DNA of 64,000 nt, taken from contig NZ_JAERPO010000001.1 in assembly GCF_016734905.1 (NCBI RefSeq), positions 744,001 to 808,000 of the forward strand, in the 5' to 3' direction. Under the pieces are notes generated by a model that was given only the letters and a program-made list of their open reading frames with translations, was not told the origin of the DNA and searched no databases. This DNA comes from Sphingopyxis jiangsuensis. Lineage in GTDB: Bacteria > Pseudomonadota > Alphaproteobacteria > Sphingomonadales > Sphingomonadaceae. This document shows, one piece after another, positions 33,455 through 43,594 of the stretch; within the stretch, counting starts at the first letter, position 1, and every line of letters starts with the position of its first letter. A program made the translations under genes and the position numbers.

Positions 33455-35163
33455 CACGGATGATCGACCGCCGCGCCTTGCTTGCGGTTGGAGGCGCGGC
33501 CGCGCTGGCACCATGGCTTCCGCTGTGGGCCCGGCCGGTCTCGTTGGGTTTGCCGACGGTGAGCGGAACCGACATCCGGCTGAAGATTGCGCACCGCATG
33601 CTGACCATCGACGGGCGGACGAGCCATGCAATCGGGATCAACGGAACGATCCCCGGCCCGCTCGTGCGGTTGCGGGAAGGCACGACCGCGCGGCTGCACG
33701 TCGAAAATGCACTGGACGAAGACAGTTCGATCCACTGGCACGGGCTGATCCTGCCCTTTCATATGGACGGCGTGCCGGGGATCAGCTTTCCCGGCATCGC
33801 ACCGGGCACGACCTTCACCTATGAATTTCCGGTCCAGCAGTCAGGCACCTATTGGTATCACAGCCATTCGGGGCTGCAGGAGCAACTCGGCCACTATGGG
33901 CCAATCGTGATCGACCCCGCCGGCCCCGACCCGGTCGAACATGACCGCGAGCATGTCATCGTCCTGTCCGACCACAGCCCGATGCACCCGCATGTCATCT
34001 TCAAGAAGCTCAAGCAGATGGGCGGATATTTCAACCGTCAGAAACAGACGCTCGGCGGATTGATCGCGGGCGAGGACCAGACGCTCGGGGAGCGGCTGCG
34101 GTGGGGCGCGATGCGGATGGACCCGACCGACATCAGCGACGTCACCGCCGCCGCCTACACCTATCTGGTCAACGGACACGGCCCGCAGGACAATTGGACC
34201 GGGCTGTTCCGGCCGGGCGAGCGCGTGCGGCTGCGCATCATCAACGCCTCCGCCATGTCGATCTTCAATGTCCGGATCCCCGGCCTCAAGATGATCGTCG
34301 TACAGGCCGACGGACTGAACGTCCGCCCCGTAACGGTCGGCGAGTTCCAGATCGGCGTCGCCGAGACCTATGACGTCATCGTCGTGCCCGAGGATCGCGC
34401 CTATACGCTGGTTGGCGAGACCAGCGATCGATCGGGAATGGCGCGCGCGACGCTGGCGCCGCGCGCCGGCATGACCGCGCCGGTACCCCCGCTTCGCAAA
34501 CGCCCGCTCGCCACGATGAAGGACATGGGAATGGGTGCGATGGGCGGCATGGATCATGCAACAATGGACCATGGCGCGATGGACCATGGTGGCGATCATG
34601 GCGCGATGAAACACAGTATGCGCGACATGGACCTCGCCCCGACCGTCAAGGACACCCCCGCGGTCCAGAGCATTTCGCCGATGGCGGTCGACCGCACCGG
34701 CGAGGCCGGACAAGGCCTCGAGGATGTGGAGGACGCGCTGACCTATCGCGATCTCGTCGCGCTCGACCGCAACCCCGATACGCGGACGCCTTCACGATCG
34801 ATGGAGATCCATCTGACCGGCAATATGGAACGCTATATGTGGGCGTTCGACGGGGTGAAGATGAACGCGGTCAAAGACCCGATCCCCTTCCGGCTGGGCG
34901 AGCGCGTGCGCGTGACACTGGTCAACGACACGATGATGACCCACCCCATCCACCTGCACGGCCATTTTTTCGAACTGGTGACCGGAAAGGGCGACCATGC
35001 GCCGCGCAAACATACGGTCAATGTCCAGCCCGGCGGCAAGGTGACGTTCGATCTGACCGCCGACGCGCCGGGCGACTGGGCCTTTCACTGCCACCTCCTC
35101 TATCACATGCACGCCGGAATGATGCAGGTCGTTACCGTCCGCGCGCCGGAGGATGCTGCATGA
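33451..35163 (+). CDS. copA: Periplasmic multicopper oxidase CopA
   Basis: 570 residues. A Tat signal (DRRALLAVGGAAALAPWLPL) leads three cupredoxin domains. Copper ligands: IHWHGLILPFHMDG, YWYHSHSGLQEQ, then the C-terminal HPIHLHGHFF and WAFHCHLLYHMHAGM with the type 1 cysteine and histidines. A Met/His-rich stretch (MKDMGMGAMGGMDHATMDHG and onwards, near residues 350-395) is the CopA copper-binding loop. It oxidises Cu(I) and sequesters copper in the periplasm. The start ATG overlaps the previous stop, and copB overlaps its end (ATGA), so the three genes are one coupled operon. The frame is open further upstream but out of register with the glutaredoxin gene. Confidence 0.95.
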   Translation: MTRMIDRRALLAVGGAAALAPWLPLWARPVSLGLPTVSGTDIRLKIAHRMLTIDGRTSHAIGINGTIPGPLVRLREGTTARLHVENALDEDSSIHWHGLILPFHMDGVPGISFPGIAPGTTFTYEFPVQQSGTYWYHSHSGLQEQLGHYGPIVIDPAGPDPVEHDREHVIVLSDHSPMHPHVIFKKLKQMGGYFNRQKQTLGGLIAGEDQTLGERLRWGAMRMDPTDISDVTAAAYTYLVNGHGPQDNWTGLFRPGERVRLRIINASAMSIFNVRIPGLKMIVVQADGLNVRPVTVGEFQIGVAETYDVIVVPEDRAYTLVGETSDRSGMARATLAPRAGMTAPVPPLRKRPLATMKDMGMGAMGGMDHATMDHGAMDHGGDHGAMKHSMRDMDLAPTVKDTPAVQSISPMAVDRTGEAGQGLEDVEDALTYRDLVALDRNPDTRTPSRSMEIHLTGNMERYMWAFDGVKMNAVKDPIPFRLGERVRVTLVNDTMMTHPIHLHGHFFELVTGKGDHAPRKHTVNVQPGGKVTFDLTADAPGDWAFHCHLLYHMHAGMMQVVTVRAPEDAA

Positions 35164-36143
35164 GCATGATCGCCCTCCTGTTCGCCGCGGCACAGCCGCC
35201 GCATGCCGGCCATGTACCCCCGCCTGCCCTTGCCTGTACGCCGGACCATGCAGCGATGGGGCATTGCACAATGCCCGAACCTCCCGCCGCTTCGCCGCCG
35301 CCGAGCAGCGGCTGCACTGCAGAACACGCTGCGATGGGCCATTGCAAGTCCGACACCCCTTCTGCCGAAGTGGCGGACCCGCATGGCAGCCATGACAATC
35401 CCCCCGGAAACGAGGCTGCGCCCGCTCCACCGCGCGTCGACGCCGCCGACACCATATTCGGCGCCGACGCGATGCGAGGACCGCGCGAGCGCCTCTATGC
35501 CGAGCATGGCGGCGGCAAATTTTCCAAGCTGATGATCGACGAAGCCGAATGGCGCGCCGGGCAAGGCTCCGACGGTTATGCTTGGGACGCCGAAGCTTGG
35601 ATTGGGGGCGACATCGATCGGCTGGTGCTGAAAAGCGAGGGAGAAGGCGCTTTCGGTGGAGATTTCGAGGGCGGCGAGGCGCAGGCATTGTGGAGCCACG
35701 CCATCGGACCCTATTTCGACGTGCAAGCAGGCGTTCGCCAGGATTTCGGTCCCGGCGCTTCGCCAACCCATGCCGTATTGGGCATCGAGGGACTGGCCCC
35801 CTATTGGTTCGAGGTCGAGGGCGCGCTGTTCGTGTCGCACAAGGGCGATGTGACCGCGCGGTTCGAGGCCAGCTATGACCAGCGCATCACGCAGCGGCTG
35901 ATCGCGCAACCTATGGCCGAGGCCGATTTCGCGATGCAGAACGTCACCGAGACCGGTGTCGGCGCGGGGCTGTCGAGCATCGAACTGGGGCTACGCCTGC
36001 GCTACGAATTTGTGCGCGAGTTTGCACCCTATGTCGGCGTCGTTTGGGAACGCAAGATCGGCCGCACCGCGCGGCTGGCGCGCAGCGCAGGCGAGGATGC
36101 GTCGCGCCCGTCGTTTGTCGCCGGGGTACGTTTCTGGTTCTAG
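35160..36143 (+). CDS. copB: Outer-membrane copper resistance protein CopB
   Basis: 327 residues, starting MSMIALLFAAAQPPHAGH. The N-terminal third is a copper-binding linker with two near-identical units, ACTPDHAAMGHC and GCTAEHAAMGHC. The rest is the CopB beta-barrel: DTIFGADAMRGPRERLYAEHG, WDAEAWIGGDIDRLVLKSEG, VQAGVRQDFGPG, and the terminal strand FVAGVRFWF ending in Phe. It partners with CopA in copper resistance. Start overlaps the copA stop. Its stop lies about 3 bases before the MITE-like element. Confidence 0.93.
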   Translation: MSMIALLFAAAQPPHAGHVPPPALACTPDHAAMGHCTMPEPPAASPPPSSGCTAEHAAMGHCKSDTPSAEVADPHGSHDNPPGNEAAPAPPRVDAADTIFGADAMRGPRERLYAEHGGGKFSKLMIDEAEWRAGQGSDGYAWDAEAWIGGDIDRLVLKSEGEGAFGGDFEGGEAQALWSHAIGPYFDVQAGVRQDFGPGASPTHAVLGIEGLAPYWFEVEGALFVSHKGDVTARFEASYDQRITQRLIAQPMAEADFAMQNVTETGVGAGLSSIELGLRLRYEFVREFAPYVGVVWERKIGRTARLARSAGEDASRPSFVAGVRFWF

Positions 36144-36146
36144 CGT

Positions 36147-36402
36147 CAAGACCCATTAATTACGCGTTCGAGGTTTGAAGCGATTTTGTTCAGTGCGAGG
36201 AAGCAAGACGACGGAATATGTCGATATTTCAAGGCTTGCCGACGAAGCATTGGACAAAATCGGTCAAATCCCGGAGGGACGCCGAAATGGCCTCGATCTC
36301 GCGCCCGTGCGGCCTTGCGGGTAGCGATGCTACCCGCTGCACCCGCCCGGACCCGAAATCTTCGCCATTTCGACGCCTCGAACACGTAATTAATGGGTCT
36401 TG
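36147..36402. mobile_element. 256-bp MITE-like element with 27-bp terminal inverted repeats
   Basis: The first 27 bases (36147-36173) and the reverse complement of the last 27 (36376-36402) differ at one position; both begin CAAGACCCATTAATTACG. CTAG occurs just outside both ends (36140-36143, containing the copB stop, and 36406-36409), a possible target duplication. Inside is a perfect 9-bp hairpin GCGGGTAGC/GCTACCCGC (36317-36337). The minus strand has a short open segment ending FLALNKIASNLERVINGS that could be the tail of a degenerate transposase. No functional gene is present. The remaining spacer up to the phosphatase start shows nothing else. Confidence 0.75.
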
Positions 36403-36475
36403 GCCCTAGGACAGTTGCGGTGGCGCGCCGCTCGGCTATCGACGGTTGGTCGATTCGCCCACACGGAGCCGCACC

Positions 36476-38041
36476 ATGTTCAGCCGTCGCCATTTTATCG
36501 CCGGGGCAACGCTTGCCGGCTTGTCGGCTCCCGCCATCGTCCGCGCGCAAAAGCTGTTTCGCGACTTTCCTTTCAGCCTCGGCGTCGCAGCGGGCGACCC
36601 GGCGAGCGACGGTTTCGTTATCTGGACGCGGCTCGCGCCCGACCCGATGGAGCGCCACGGCGGAATGCCGCTGTCGAATGTTCCGGTCGAGTGGGAAGTG
36701 TCGCCCGACAGCGGTTTTCGCGAGATCGCGGCGAAGGGGACGGTGCTTGCACGGCCCGAACTCGCGCATGCGGTGCATGTCGAGGTGGCTGGGCTCAAGC
36801 CCGACCGCCCCTATTATTACCGTTTCACCGCGGGCGGCGAGCGCAGCCTGCGCGGGCGCGCGCGCACCCTGCCCGGCCCCGGCGCGCGCGTCGATGCGCT
36901 GAAATTTGGCGTCGCAGGATGCCAGCACCTCGAATCGGGCTATTACGGCACCTATCGCCACATGGCGCGCGAGGATCTGGCCTTCGTCTATCATTATGGC
37001 GACTTCATCTATGAGTATCAGCAGGATTACCTCTTCCCCGACGGGCTGCCGGTGCGGCCGGTGCGCCGCTATGCCCAGCGCGCGCTGTTCGACCTGACCG
37101 ATTTCCGCCTCGCCTATTCACAGACGCTGCTCGACATCGACCAGCAGGCGGTGCGCGCGCAGCATGCCCATCTGGCGAGCTTCGACGATCATGAGGTGAT
37201 CAACGACTGGGTGTCCGACGTCGACAATTGGCGGCTCGACCTGCCCGGAAACAACCCCGACGCCGCGCCTGGCGATGTCTTCATGCTCAAGAAGGCGGCG
37301 GCGATGCAGGCATGGTACGAGCATATGCCGGTGCGCCGCGCGCTGTTGCCGCGCGGCGGCATGGTCGCGATGCACCGCGAATTTCGCTATGGCGACCTGA
37401 TGGCGATGCAGTTGCTCGACACGCGCCAGTATCGCGACGACCAGCCGTGCGGCGACGGCTTCAAGCCTGCCTGCCCCGAAGTGTTCGCCAAGGATGCCGA
37501 GGTGCTCGGCAAGGCGCAGGAGCAATGGCTCGCGCGCAACCTGTCGCAAGGCGGCGCGACATGGAACGCGATCGCGCAGCAGGTGACGATGATGTCGCTC
37601 GACCGACGGCGGCGCGCCGACGAACCCGAGAAGATCGTCAACCTCGACAGCTGGGCAGGCTATGAGGCGCCGCGTCAGCGTATCCTGTCGCGCCTTGCGG
37701 GCCTAGACAATTGTATCGTGCTGACCGGCGACGAACATCAGAACTTCTGCGGCGACCTTGTCCAACGCGACAAGGTGGTCGGCGCCGAATTCGTCGCGAC
37801 GTCGATCTCGAGCGGCGGCGACGGCAGCGACCAGCGCCGCGGCACCGACGAGTTTCTGAAACTCAATCCCGAACTCAAATTTGCCAACGATCAACGCGGC
37901 TATCTCGTTTGCGAGGTAAATCGCGAGGCGTGGCAGACCCATTATATGGTCGTCGACCGGGTGACGGTGCCCGAAAACAGCCTGTCGAAACGCGCGACGG
38001 GCGTAGTCGAACGCGGGGTGGCGGGCGTAAGAATGGCGTGA
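36476..38041 (+). CDS. PhoD-like alkaline phosphatase/phosphodiesterase
   Basis: 521 residues. Twin-arginine signal SRRHFIAGATLAGLSAPAIV. The PhoD family is seen in PFSLGVAAGDPASDGFVIWT, the metallophosphatase motifs FGVAGCQHLESGYYGTYRHM, HYGDFIYEYQ, SFDDHEVINDWVSDVDNW and the late CIVLTGDEHQNFCGD. It should hydrolyse phosphate esters in the periplasm, using Ca/Fe ions. GGAG precedes the ATG. It lies between the MITE and a MaoC gene and has no clear operon partner. Confidence 0.92.
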   Translation: MFSRRHFIAGATLAGLSAPAIVRAQKLFRDFPFSLGVAAGDPASDGFVIWTRLAPDPMERHGGMPLSNVPVEWEVSPDSGFREIAAKGTVLARPELAHAVHVEVAGLKPDRPYYYRFTAGGERSLRGRARTLPGPGARVDALKFGVAGCQHLESGYYGTYRHMAREDLAFVYHYGDFIYEYQQDYLFPDGLPVRPVRRYAQRALFDLTDFRLAYSQTLLDIDQQAVRAQHAHLASFDDHEVINDWVSDVDNWRLDLPGNNPDAAPGDVFMLKKAAAMQAWYEHMPVRRALLPRGGMVAMHREFRYGDLMAMQLLDTRQYRDDQPCGDGFKPACPEVFAKDAEVLGKAQEQWLARNLSQGGATWNAIAQQVTMMSLDRRRRADEPEKIVNLDSWAGYEAPRQRILSRLAGLDNCIVLTGDEHQNFCGDLVQRDKVVGAEFVATSISSGGDGSDQRRGTDEFLKLNPELKFANDQRGYLVCEVNREAWQTHYMVVDRVTVPENSLSKRATGVVERGVAGVRMA

Positions 38042-38092
38042 TGCCAATCGACGCCTTGCCAAAGCGACGTGAGACACGGCATAGGCGCATCC

Positions 38093-38545
38093 ATGCTGCA
38101 CTATGAAGATATCGAAGTCGGTCGCATCGAGCGGTTCGGAAACAAGCTCGTCGACCGCGAGGACGTGATCGATTTCGCGAGCAAGTTCGATCCGCAACCC
38201 TTTCACCTCGACGACGATGCGGCGGCGAAGACCTATTTCGGCAGATTGTCGGCAAGTGGTTGGCACACCGCGTCGATGGCGATGCGGATGATGGTCGATC
38301 ATATGACCGAGCGCAAACAGGCTGGCCTCGGCTCACCAGGCATCGACGAGCTACGCTGGCTGAAACCCGTCTATCCGGGCGATACGCTGCGCTGCGAAAC
38401 CGAAGTGCTCGAAAAGCGCCGCTCGGAAAGTCGTCCCGACATGGGGATTTTCAAGTCAAAGCTCACGGTGTTCAACCAGAATGACGAGCCCGTCATGACG
38501 ATGCGCTCGAACGGCCTGATCCGCGTGCGCGGCGACAAGGATTAG
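38093..38545 (+). CDS. MaoC-like hotdog-fold dehydratase
   Basis: 150 residues beginning MLHYEDIEVGRIERFGNKLV. The hydratase motif is seen in FASKFDPQPFHLDDDAAAKTYFGRLSASGWHTASMAMRMM with the Asp and His of the D-x4-H pair. Such proteins hydrate enoyl-CoA or dehydrate acyl derivatives. A GTG 24 bases upstream is an alternative start. Its stop overlaps the end of the convergent DUF1206 gene by 4 bases. Substrate unknown. Confidence 0.85.
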   Translation: MLHYEDIEVGRIERFGNKLVDREDVIDFASKFDPQPFHLDDDAAAKTYFGRLSASGWHTASMAMRMMVDHMTERKQAGLGSPGIDELRWLKPVYPGDTLRCETEVLEKRRSESRPDMGIFKSKLTVFNQNDEPVMTMRSNGLIRVRGDKD

Positions 38546-39333
38546 CGAACAGCGGCCTTGAACCGCGCGACGACATCCTCATTCCGTATCCGGCGCCAGC
38601 GTGTTTCGACGAGACTCAATAGGCCGAACATCGCAAGGCCGAGGATGACGAAGGCATAGATCAGCGGCTGGCCGCGCAGCGCGCTGAGCGCATCGTCAAG
38701 ACCTTTGACGTGGTGCGCCTGTGCGAACCATCCGGCGCTGAGCAGCGAATAACCGACGATGGCGAACACAACCGCACGGGCCGCGGTGCCCGCCTGCCCG
38801 ACCGGGCACACCCACGAGGGCGCGCGGGGGTCTATGTCGGCCATGAAGCTCGCGGTCCAGGCCTTGCGCCCCTGATGAAGGGCCGCGAGCAGAAAGGCTG
38901 CGCCAAGGATTCCCAGCAAGGTTCCGCCGAACGGAAGCTCCAGAATGAAGCGCGCGACGCCTTTTTCGGTCTCGCCACCTTCCTGCGAACGCCCATTCAG
39001 CAGCTTGAGCGCCAGCCATGCCAAGGCCAGATGCGCGAGCGCGCTGCCGGCATAGCCCGTACGGATCGCGAGCGCTTTCGCATCGTCGCCCTTGCCTTCG
39101 CCATCGAATAGTGCGCAATGCAGGCGATAAATGCCATAAAAACATAGTCCGATTGCGAGCAGCGTAAGCAGGATTCCACCCGCAGGCATCGTTTGGACAT
39201 AGCGAAGCACGCCGACGGTGCCTTCGTCGCGCGTCCCGGTCGCAAAGGCGAGATAGGCCAGCAGCAAGTAGACGACCCCTCGCGCAAACCATCCCGCGCG
39301 TGCAAAGGTCTCGAGCCTCCGGAGGCGGTCCAT
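38542..39333 (-). CDS. DUF1206 membrane protein
   Basis: 263 residues with six transmembrane segments arranged as three repeats of a two-helix unit. Each unit begins with a pattern like ARAGWFARGVVYLLLAYLA, RTGYAGSALAHLALAWLAL, or GTAARAVVFAIVGYSLLSAG, and this arrangement is diagnostic for DUF1206. Function unknown. The next gene upstream on the same strand (the persulfide dioxygenase-rhodanese fusion) ends 118 bases away. The start is at 39333; the longer TTG form is less likely. Confidence 0.88.
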   Translation of the reverse strand: MDRLRRLETFARAGWFARGVVYLLLAYLAFATGTRDEGTVGVLRYVQTMPAGGILLTLLAIGLCFYGIYRLHCALFDGEGKGDDAKALAIRTGYAGSALAHLALAWLALKLLNGRSQEGGETEKGVARFILELPFGGTLLGILGAAFLLAALHQGRKAWTASFMADIDPRAPSWVCPVGQAGTAARAVVFAIVGYSLLSAGWFAQAHHVKGLDDALSALRGQPLIYAFVILGLAMFGLLSLVETRWRRIRNEDVVARFKAAVR

Positions 39334-39451
39334 GTTCAACGATGTTCCCCTGTCGTTACGTTCCTTTCTCGAACGTGTTGCGCGCGCGCAGGTTCCGCCG
39401 ACGCCGCGGACGGATTATCGGGCGAGCTCCGTTGAAACCGCGTTGATGCAG

Positions 39452-40498
39452 TCAGTTTGCGGGCGGCGATGCCTCGACGGGATAGGCCGCGTCGCGCCAC
39501 GCCTTCATTCCACCGTCGAGCGCGGTGGCGCGTTCGAAACCCAGTTCGCGCAGCGTCGCTGCCGCAAGGGTCGATATCTTGCCAAATTCGCAAATCGTCA
39601 GGATCTCGACGCTGGGGTCGGGCAGCAGCTCGTTGACGCGCAGTTCGAGTTGTCCGCGCGGAAGGTGCATAGCGCCCGGAACATGGCCCGCCGCAAAGGC
39701 ATCCTTTTCGCGCACGTCGAGGACGACGAAGTCATTGGGCCGCGCGGCAATGCGGCGGTCGAGTTCTTCGAGTGCCATGAAGGGCACGCGCGCGCTCGCC
39801 TCGACGAGAAGTTGGCGGACCGTCTTGCCTCCCGACATGTTCGTGCGCAGCGCCTCGGTCAAATGGGTTGGCGCCGAAAGGTTTAGACTGTTCATCATCG
39901 CGACGAATTCGGCGCGGTCGGTTTTGGCGAGGCGCGGATTGGCGCGCCGCTCGTCGCCGATCGTGCTGTGCTCGCGCCCCTTATAGTCGTGCGCAGGGAA
40001 CACCAGCGTGTCGTCGGGCAGGGCGAGCAGCTTGCCGAACAGGCTGTCGAACAATTGTTCGGGATCGCCACTCGGAAGGTCGGTACGCCCGGTCCCGCCG
40101 ATGAGCAATGTGTCGCCGGTGAAAACACGGTCCTCGATATGAAGCGACATCGAGTCGCGCGTATGACCGGGCGTATGAAGGATCCGGACGCGCATTGCGC
40201 CAAGCGGAAGCATATGACCGTCGTCGACATGAAGGTCGACATAGGGCGACGGCGACAGGCGATGCATGACGATCGGAGCGCCGAACGCGCGTTTGAGGAC
40301 CTGTGCCCCCGAGAAATGATCGGCATGGGTGTGGGTGTCGATGATGTAGCGGACCCGCAAGCCTTGTCTGGCAACCTCTCCGACATAGCGATCGGTGAGG
40401 TCGAGCGCGGGATCGATGATTGCCGCGGCGCAGGTGTCGAGACAGCCGACGATATAGGATTTGCACCCTTCGCCGTCACGAAAATCAGTAAAATACAT
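39452..40498 (-). CDS. Persulfide dioxygenase-rhodanese fusion (metallo-beta-lactamase fold)
   Basis: 348 residues. The N-terminal ETHE1-like domain has the metal motif IIDTHTHADHFSGAQVL, then LHTPGHTRDSMSLHI and FTGDTLLIGGTGRTDLPSGD. The C-terminal rhodanese domain has VLDVREKDAFAAGHVPGAMHL and the catalytic-cysteine loop ILTICEFGKISTLAA. Fusions of this type oxidise glutathione persulfide and move the resulting sulfur, protecting against sulfide. GGAGGAGGG precedes the ATG at 40498. mutL ends 25 bases upstream on the same strand. Confidence 0.92.
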   Translation of the reverse strand: MYFTDFRDGEGCKSYIVGCLDTCAAAIIDPALDLTDRYVGEVARQGLRVRYIIDTHTHADHFSGAQVLKRAFGAPIVMHRLSPSPYVDLHVDDGHMLPLGAMRVRILHTPGHTRDSMSLHIEDRVFTGDTLLIGGTGRTDLPSGDPEQLFDSLFGKLLALPDDTLVFPAHDYKGREHSTIGDERRANPRLAKTDRAEFVAMMNSLNLSAPTHLTEALRTNMSGGKTVRQLLVEASARVPFMALEELDRRIAARPNDFVVLDVREKDAFAAGHVPGAMHLPRGQLELRVNELLPDPSVEILTICEFGKISTLAAATLRELGFERATALDGGMKAWRDAAYPVEASPPAN

Positions 40499-40523
40499 AA
40501 TTCCCTCCTCCAACCGTTCGCGC

Positions 40524-42338
40524 CTATTTCCTTCCGAATAGTTTCTCGACATCGTCCATTGCGAGCTTCACCCAGGTGGGGCGGCCGTGGTTGCACTGGC
40601 CCGAGTGCGGCGTGACTTCCATCTGGCGGAGGAGCGCGTTCATCTCGGTCACGTTCAGCGTGCGGCCGGCGCGGACCGAGCCGTGGCATGCCATCGTCGC
40701 CGCGACCAGTTCGAGCTTTTCGTTGAGGCCGAGCGCGGCGTCGTAGCCCGCAAGATCGTCGGCGATGTCGGTCACGAGCTTGCGACAGTCGATCGCGCCA
40801 AGCATCGCCGGGGTCGCGCGCACCATGACGGCGGCAGGACCGAAGCGTTCGAGTTCGACCCCAAGCGCCGCGAGTTGATAAGCCGCGGCTTCCAGCCGGT
40901 CGCAGGCGGGTTCGTCGAGTTCAACGACCTCGGGCATCAGTAGTCCCTGCGAAGCGACCGACTGTCCCGCCATGCCGCGCTTCAAGATTTCGAGCACGAG
41001 CCGCTCGTGCGCCGCATGCTGGTCGACAATCACCAGCCCGTCCTCGGCCTCTGCGACGATATAGGTTTTGGCGATCTGGCCGCGCGCGATGCCGAGCGGG
41101 TGGGCTACGGCGTCCGGTGGCGGCGCGACCGCGACTTCGGCGCGGCCTGCGACCGGCGCCGCGCTCGAAAAAGGCATTTGCCGGTCATAGACGCGCGCGA
41201 TGTCGTCACCGACAGGGGGAACCTCTGCACCGAACAGGTGAACCGCAGGCTCGCCGGGACGTCCGAAGAGAAAGCCGGTCGCGGACGGCGGCGGCGCGAC
41301 CGGTTCCTGCTGCCATGCGGCAAGCGCCGTCTCCGCTGGACGCTGGACGCTGCGAAAACCCTGCTCGTCGAGCGCGCGGCGCAGCCCGCCGACGATCATT
41401 CCGCGTACCAGTTGCGGATCGCGAAAACGCACCTCGGTCTTTGCCGGATGGACGTTCACATCGACCTCGCTCGTCGGCATGTCGAGGAACAGCGCGACGA
41501 CCGGGTGGCGGTCGCGCGCGAGGAGATCGGCATAGGCGCCGCGCAGCGCGCCAACGAGCAGTCGGTCTTTCACGGGACGCCCGTTGACGAACAGATATTG
41601 GTGGTCGGCGATGCCGCGATTGTAGGTCGGCAGGCTGATGACGCCGCCCAGATGCACTTCGCCGCGATCGACATCGACGCCGATGCTGTTCTGCGCAAGT
41701 TCGCGCTGGGTGAGTGCGGCGACGCGCGCTAGGCGATCCTGACCGCCCTGCACGTCGAGGACGCGGCGGCCGTCATGCTCGACGGAAAAGCCAATCTCGG
41801 GCCGCGCCATCGCGAGCCGCCGCACGATATCGAGGCACGCGGCGTATTCGCTGCGCGCGCTGCGCAGGAACTTGCGCCGTGCAGGCACGCGCGCGAACAG
41901 ATCCTCGACAAGGACGCGCGTCCCCTTGGCAAGCGCCGCCGGCCCTTCGGCGATCACCGCGCCATTGTCGACGACGCGCCTCCACCCGTCGCCACCCGCA
42001 GTGCGGCTTTCGAGCGTCAGCCGCGCGACGCTGGCAATCGACGGCAGCGCTTCTCCCCGAAAACCGAGCGTCGTCACATCCTCGATCGCATCGTCGGGCA
42101 GTTTCGAGGTCGCATGGCGTTCGAGCGCGAGCGCCATGTCGTCGGGCGTCATTCCGCAACCGTCGTCCTCGACTTCAAGCCGCGCGATCCCGCCCTCGGC
42201 GATTCGCACCGATATGCGAGTCGCACTCGCGTCGATGGCATTTTCAACCAGTTCTTTCAGCGCTGCGGCGGGTCTTTCGACCACTTCACCGGCTGCGATC
42301 CGATTTACGAGCGTTTCCGGCAGGCGGCGTATTGACAT
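40524..42338 (-). CDS. mutL: DNA mismatch repair protein MutL
   Basis: 604 residues. The GHKL ATPase N-terminus has KELVENAIDASATRI, EVEDDGCGM and the GFRGEALPSIASVARL lid. The C-terminal domain has the endonuclease motif DQHAAHERLVLE (DQHA-x2-E-x4-E) plus CHGSVRAG and GQCNHGRPTW, so this is a nicking MutL as expected in bacteria without MutH. It acts after MutS recognises a mismatch. It is divergent from mreB with a spacer of about 190 bases that shows no clear feature. Confidence 0.97.
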   Translation of the reverse strand: MSIRRLPETLVNRIAAGEVVERPAAALKELVENAIDASATRISVRIAEGGIARLEVEDDGCGMTPDDMALALERHATSKLPDDAIEDVTTLGFRGEALPSIASVARLTLESRTAGGDGWRRVVDNGAVIAEGPAALAKGTRVLVEDLFARVPARRKFLRSARSEYAACLDIVRRLAMARPEIGFSVEHDGRRVLDVQGGQDRLARVAALTQRELAQNSIGVDVDRGEVHLGGVISLPTYNRGIADHQYLFVNGRPVKDRLLVGALRGAYADLLARDRHPVVALFLDMPTSEVDVNVHPAKTEVRFRDPQLVRGMIVGGLRRALDEQGFRSVQRPAETALAAWQQEPVAPPPSATGFLFGRPGEPAVHLFGAEVPPVGDDIARVYDRQMPFSSAAPVAGRAEVAVAPPPDAVAHPLGIARGQIAKTYIVAEAEDGLVIVDQHAAHERLVLEILKRGMAGQSVASQGLLMPEVVELDEPACDRLEAAAYQLAALGVELERFGPAAVMVRATPAMLGAIDCRKLVTDIADDLAGYDAALGLNEKLELVAATMACHGSVRAGRTLNVTEMNALLRQMEVTPHSGQCNHGRPTWVKLAMDDVEKLFGRK

Positions 42339-42515
42339 AATGGCTCTCCTAGCGCAGTCGGACGCAAATCGCGACCCACCCGCACAGCCTGATCATTTTA
42401 TCCAGCCGCCCCACACGGAAGAGCCGGAATCTCCCCTGATTGGACCTGTCGCCGAACGGGACGCGCGGGCACCAAGACAGGGGCACGGTCCGCTTCGGGC
42501 CGCCGGCACCGATGA

Positions 42516-43577
<1,062 letters not shown>

Positions 43578-43594
43578 TTCGGCGTATTTGATCC

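Noticed and set aside
36186..36409. Short open frames inside the MITE-like element
   Set aside because: Too short and without conserved transposase catalytic motifs; treated as possible remnants only.
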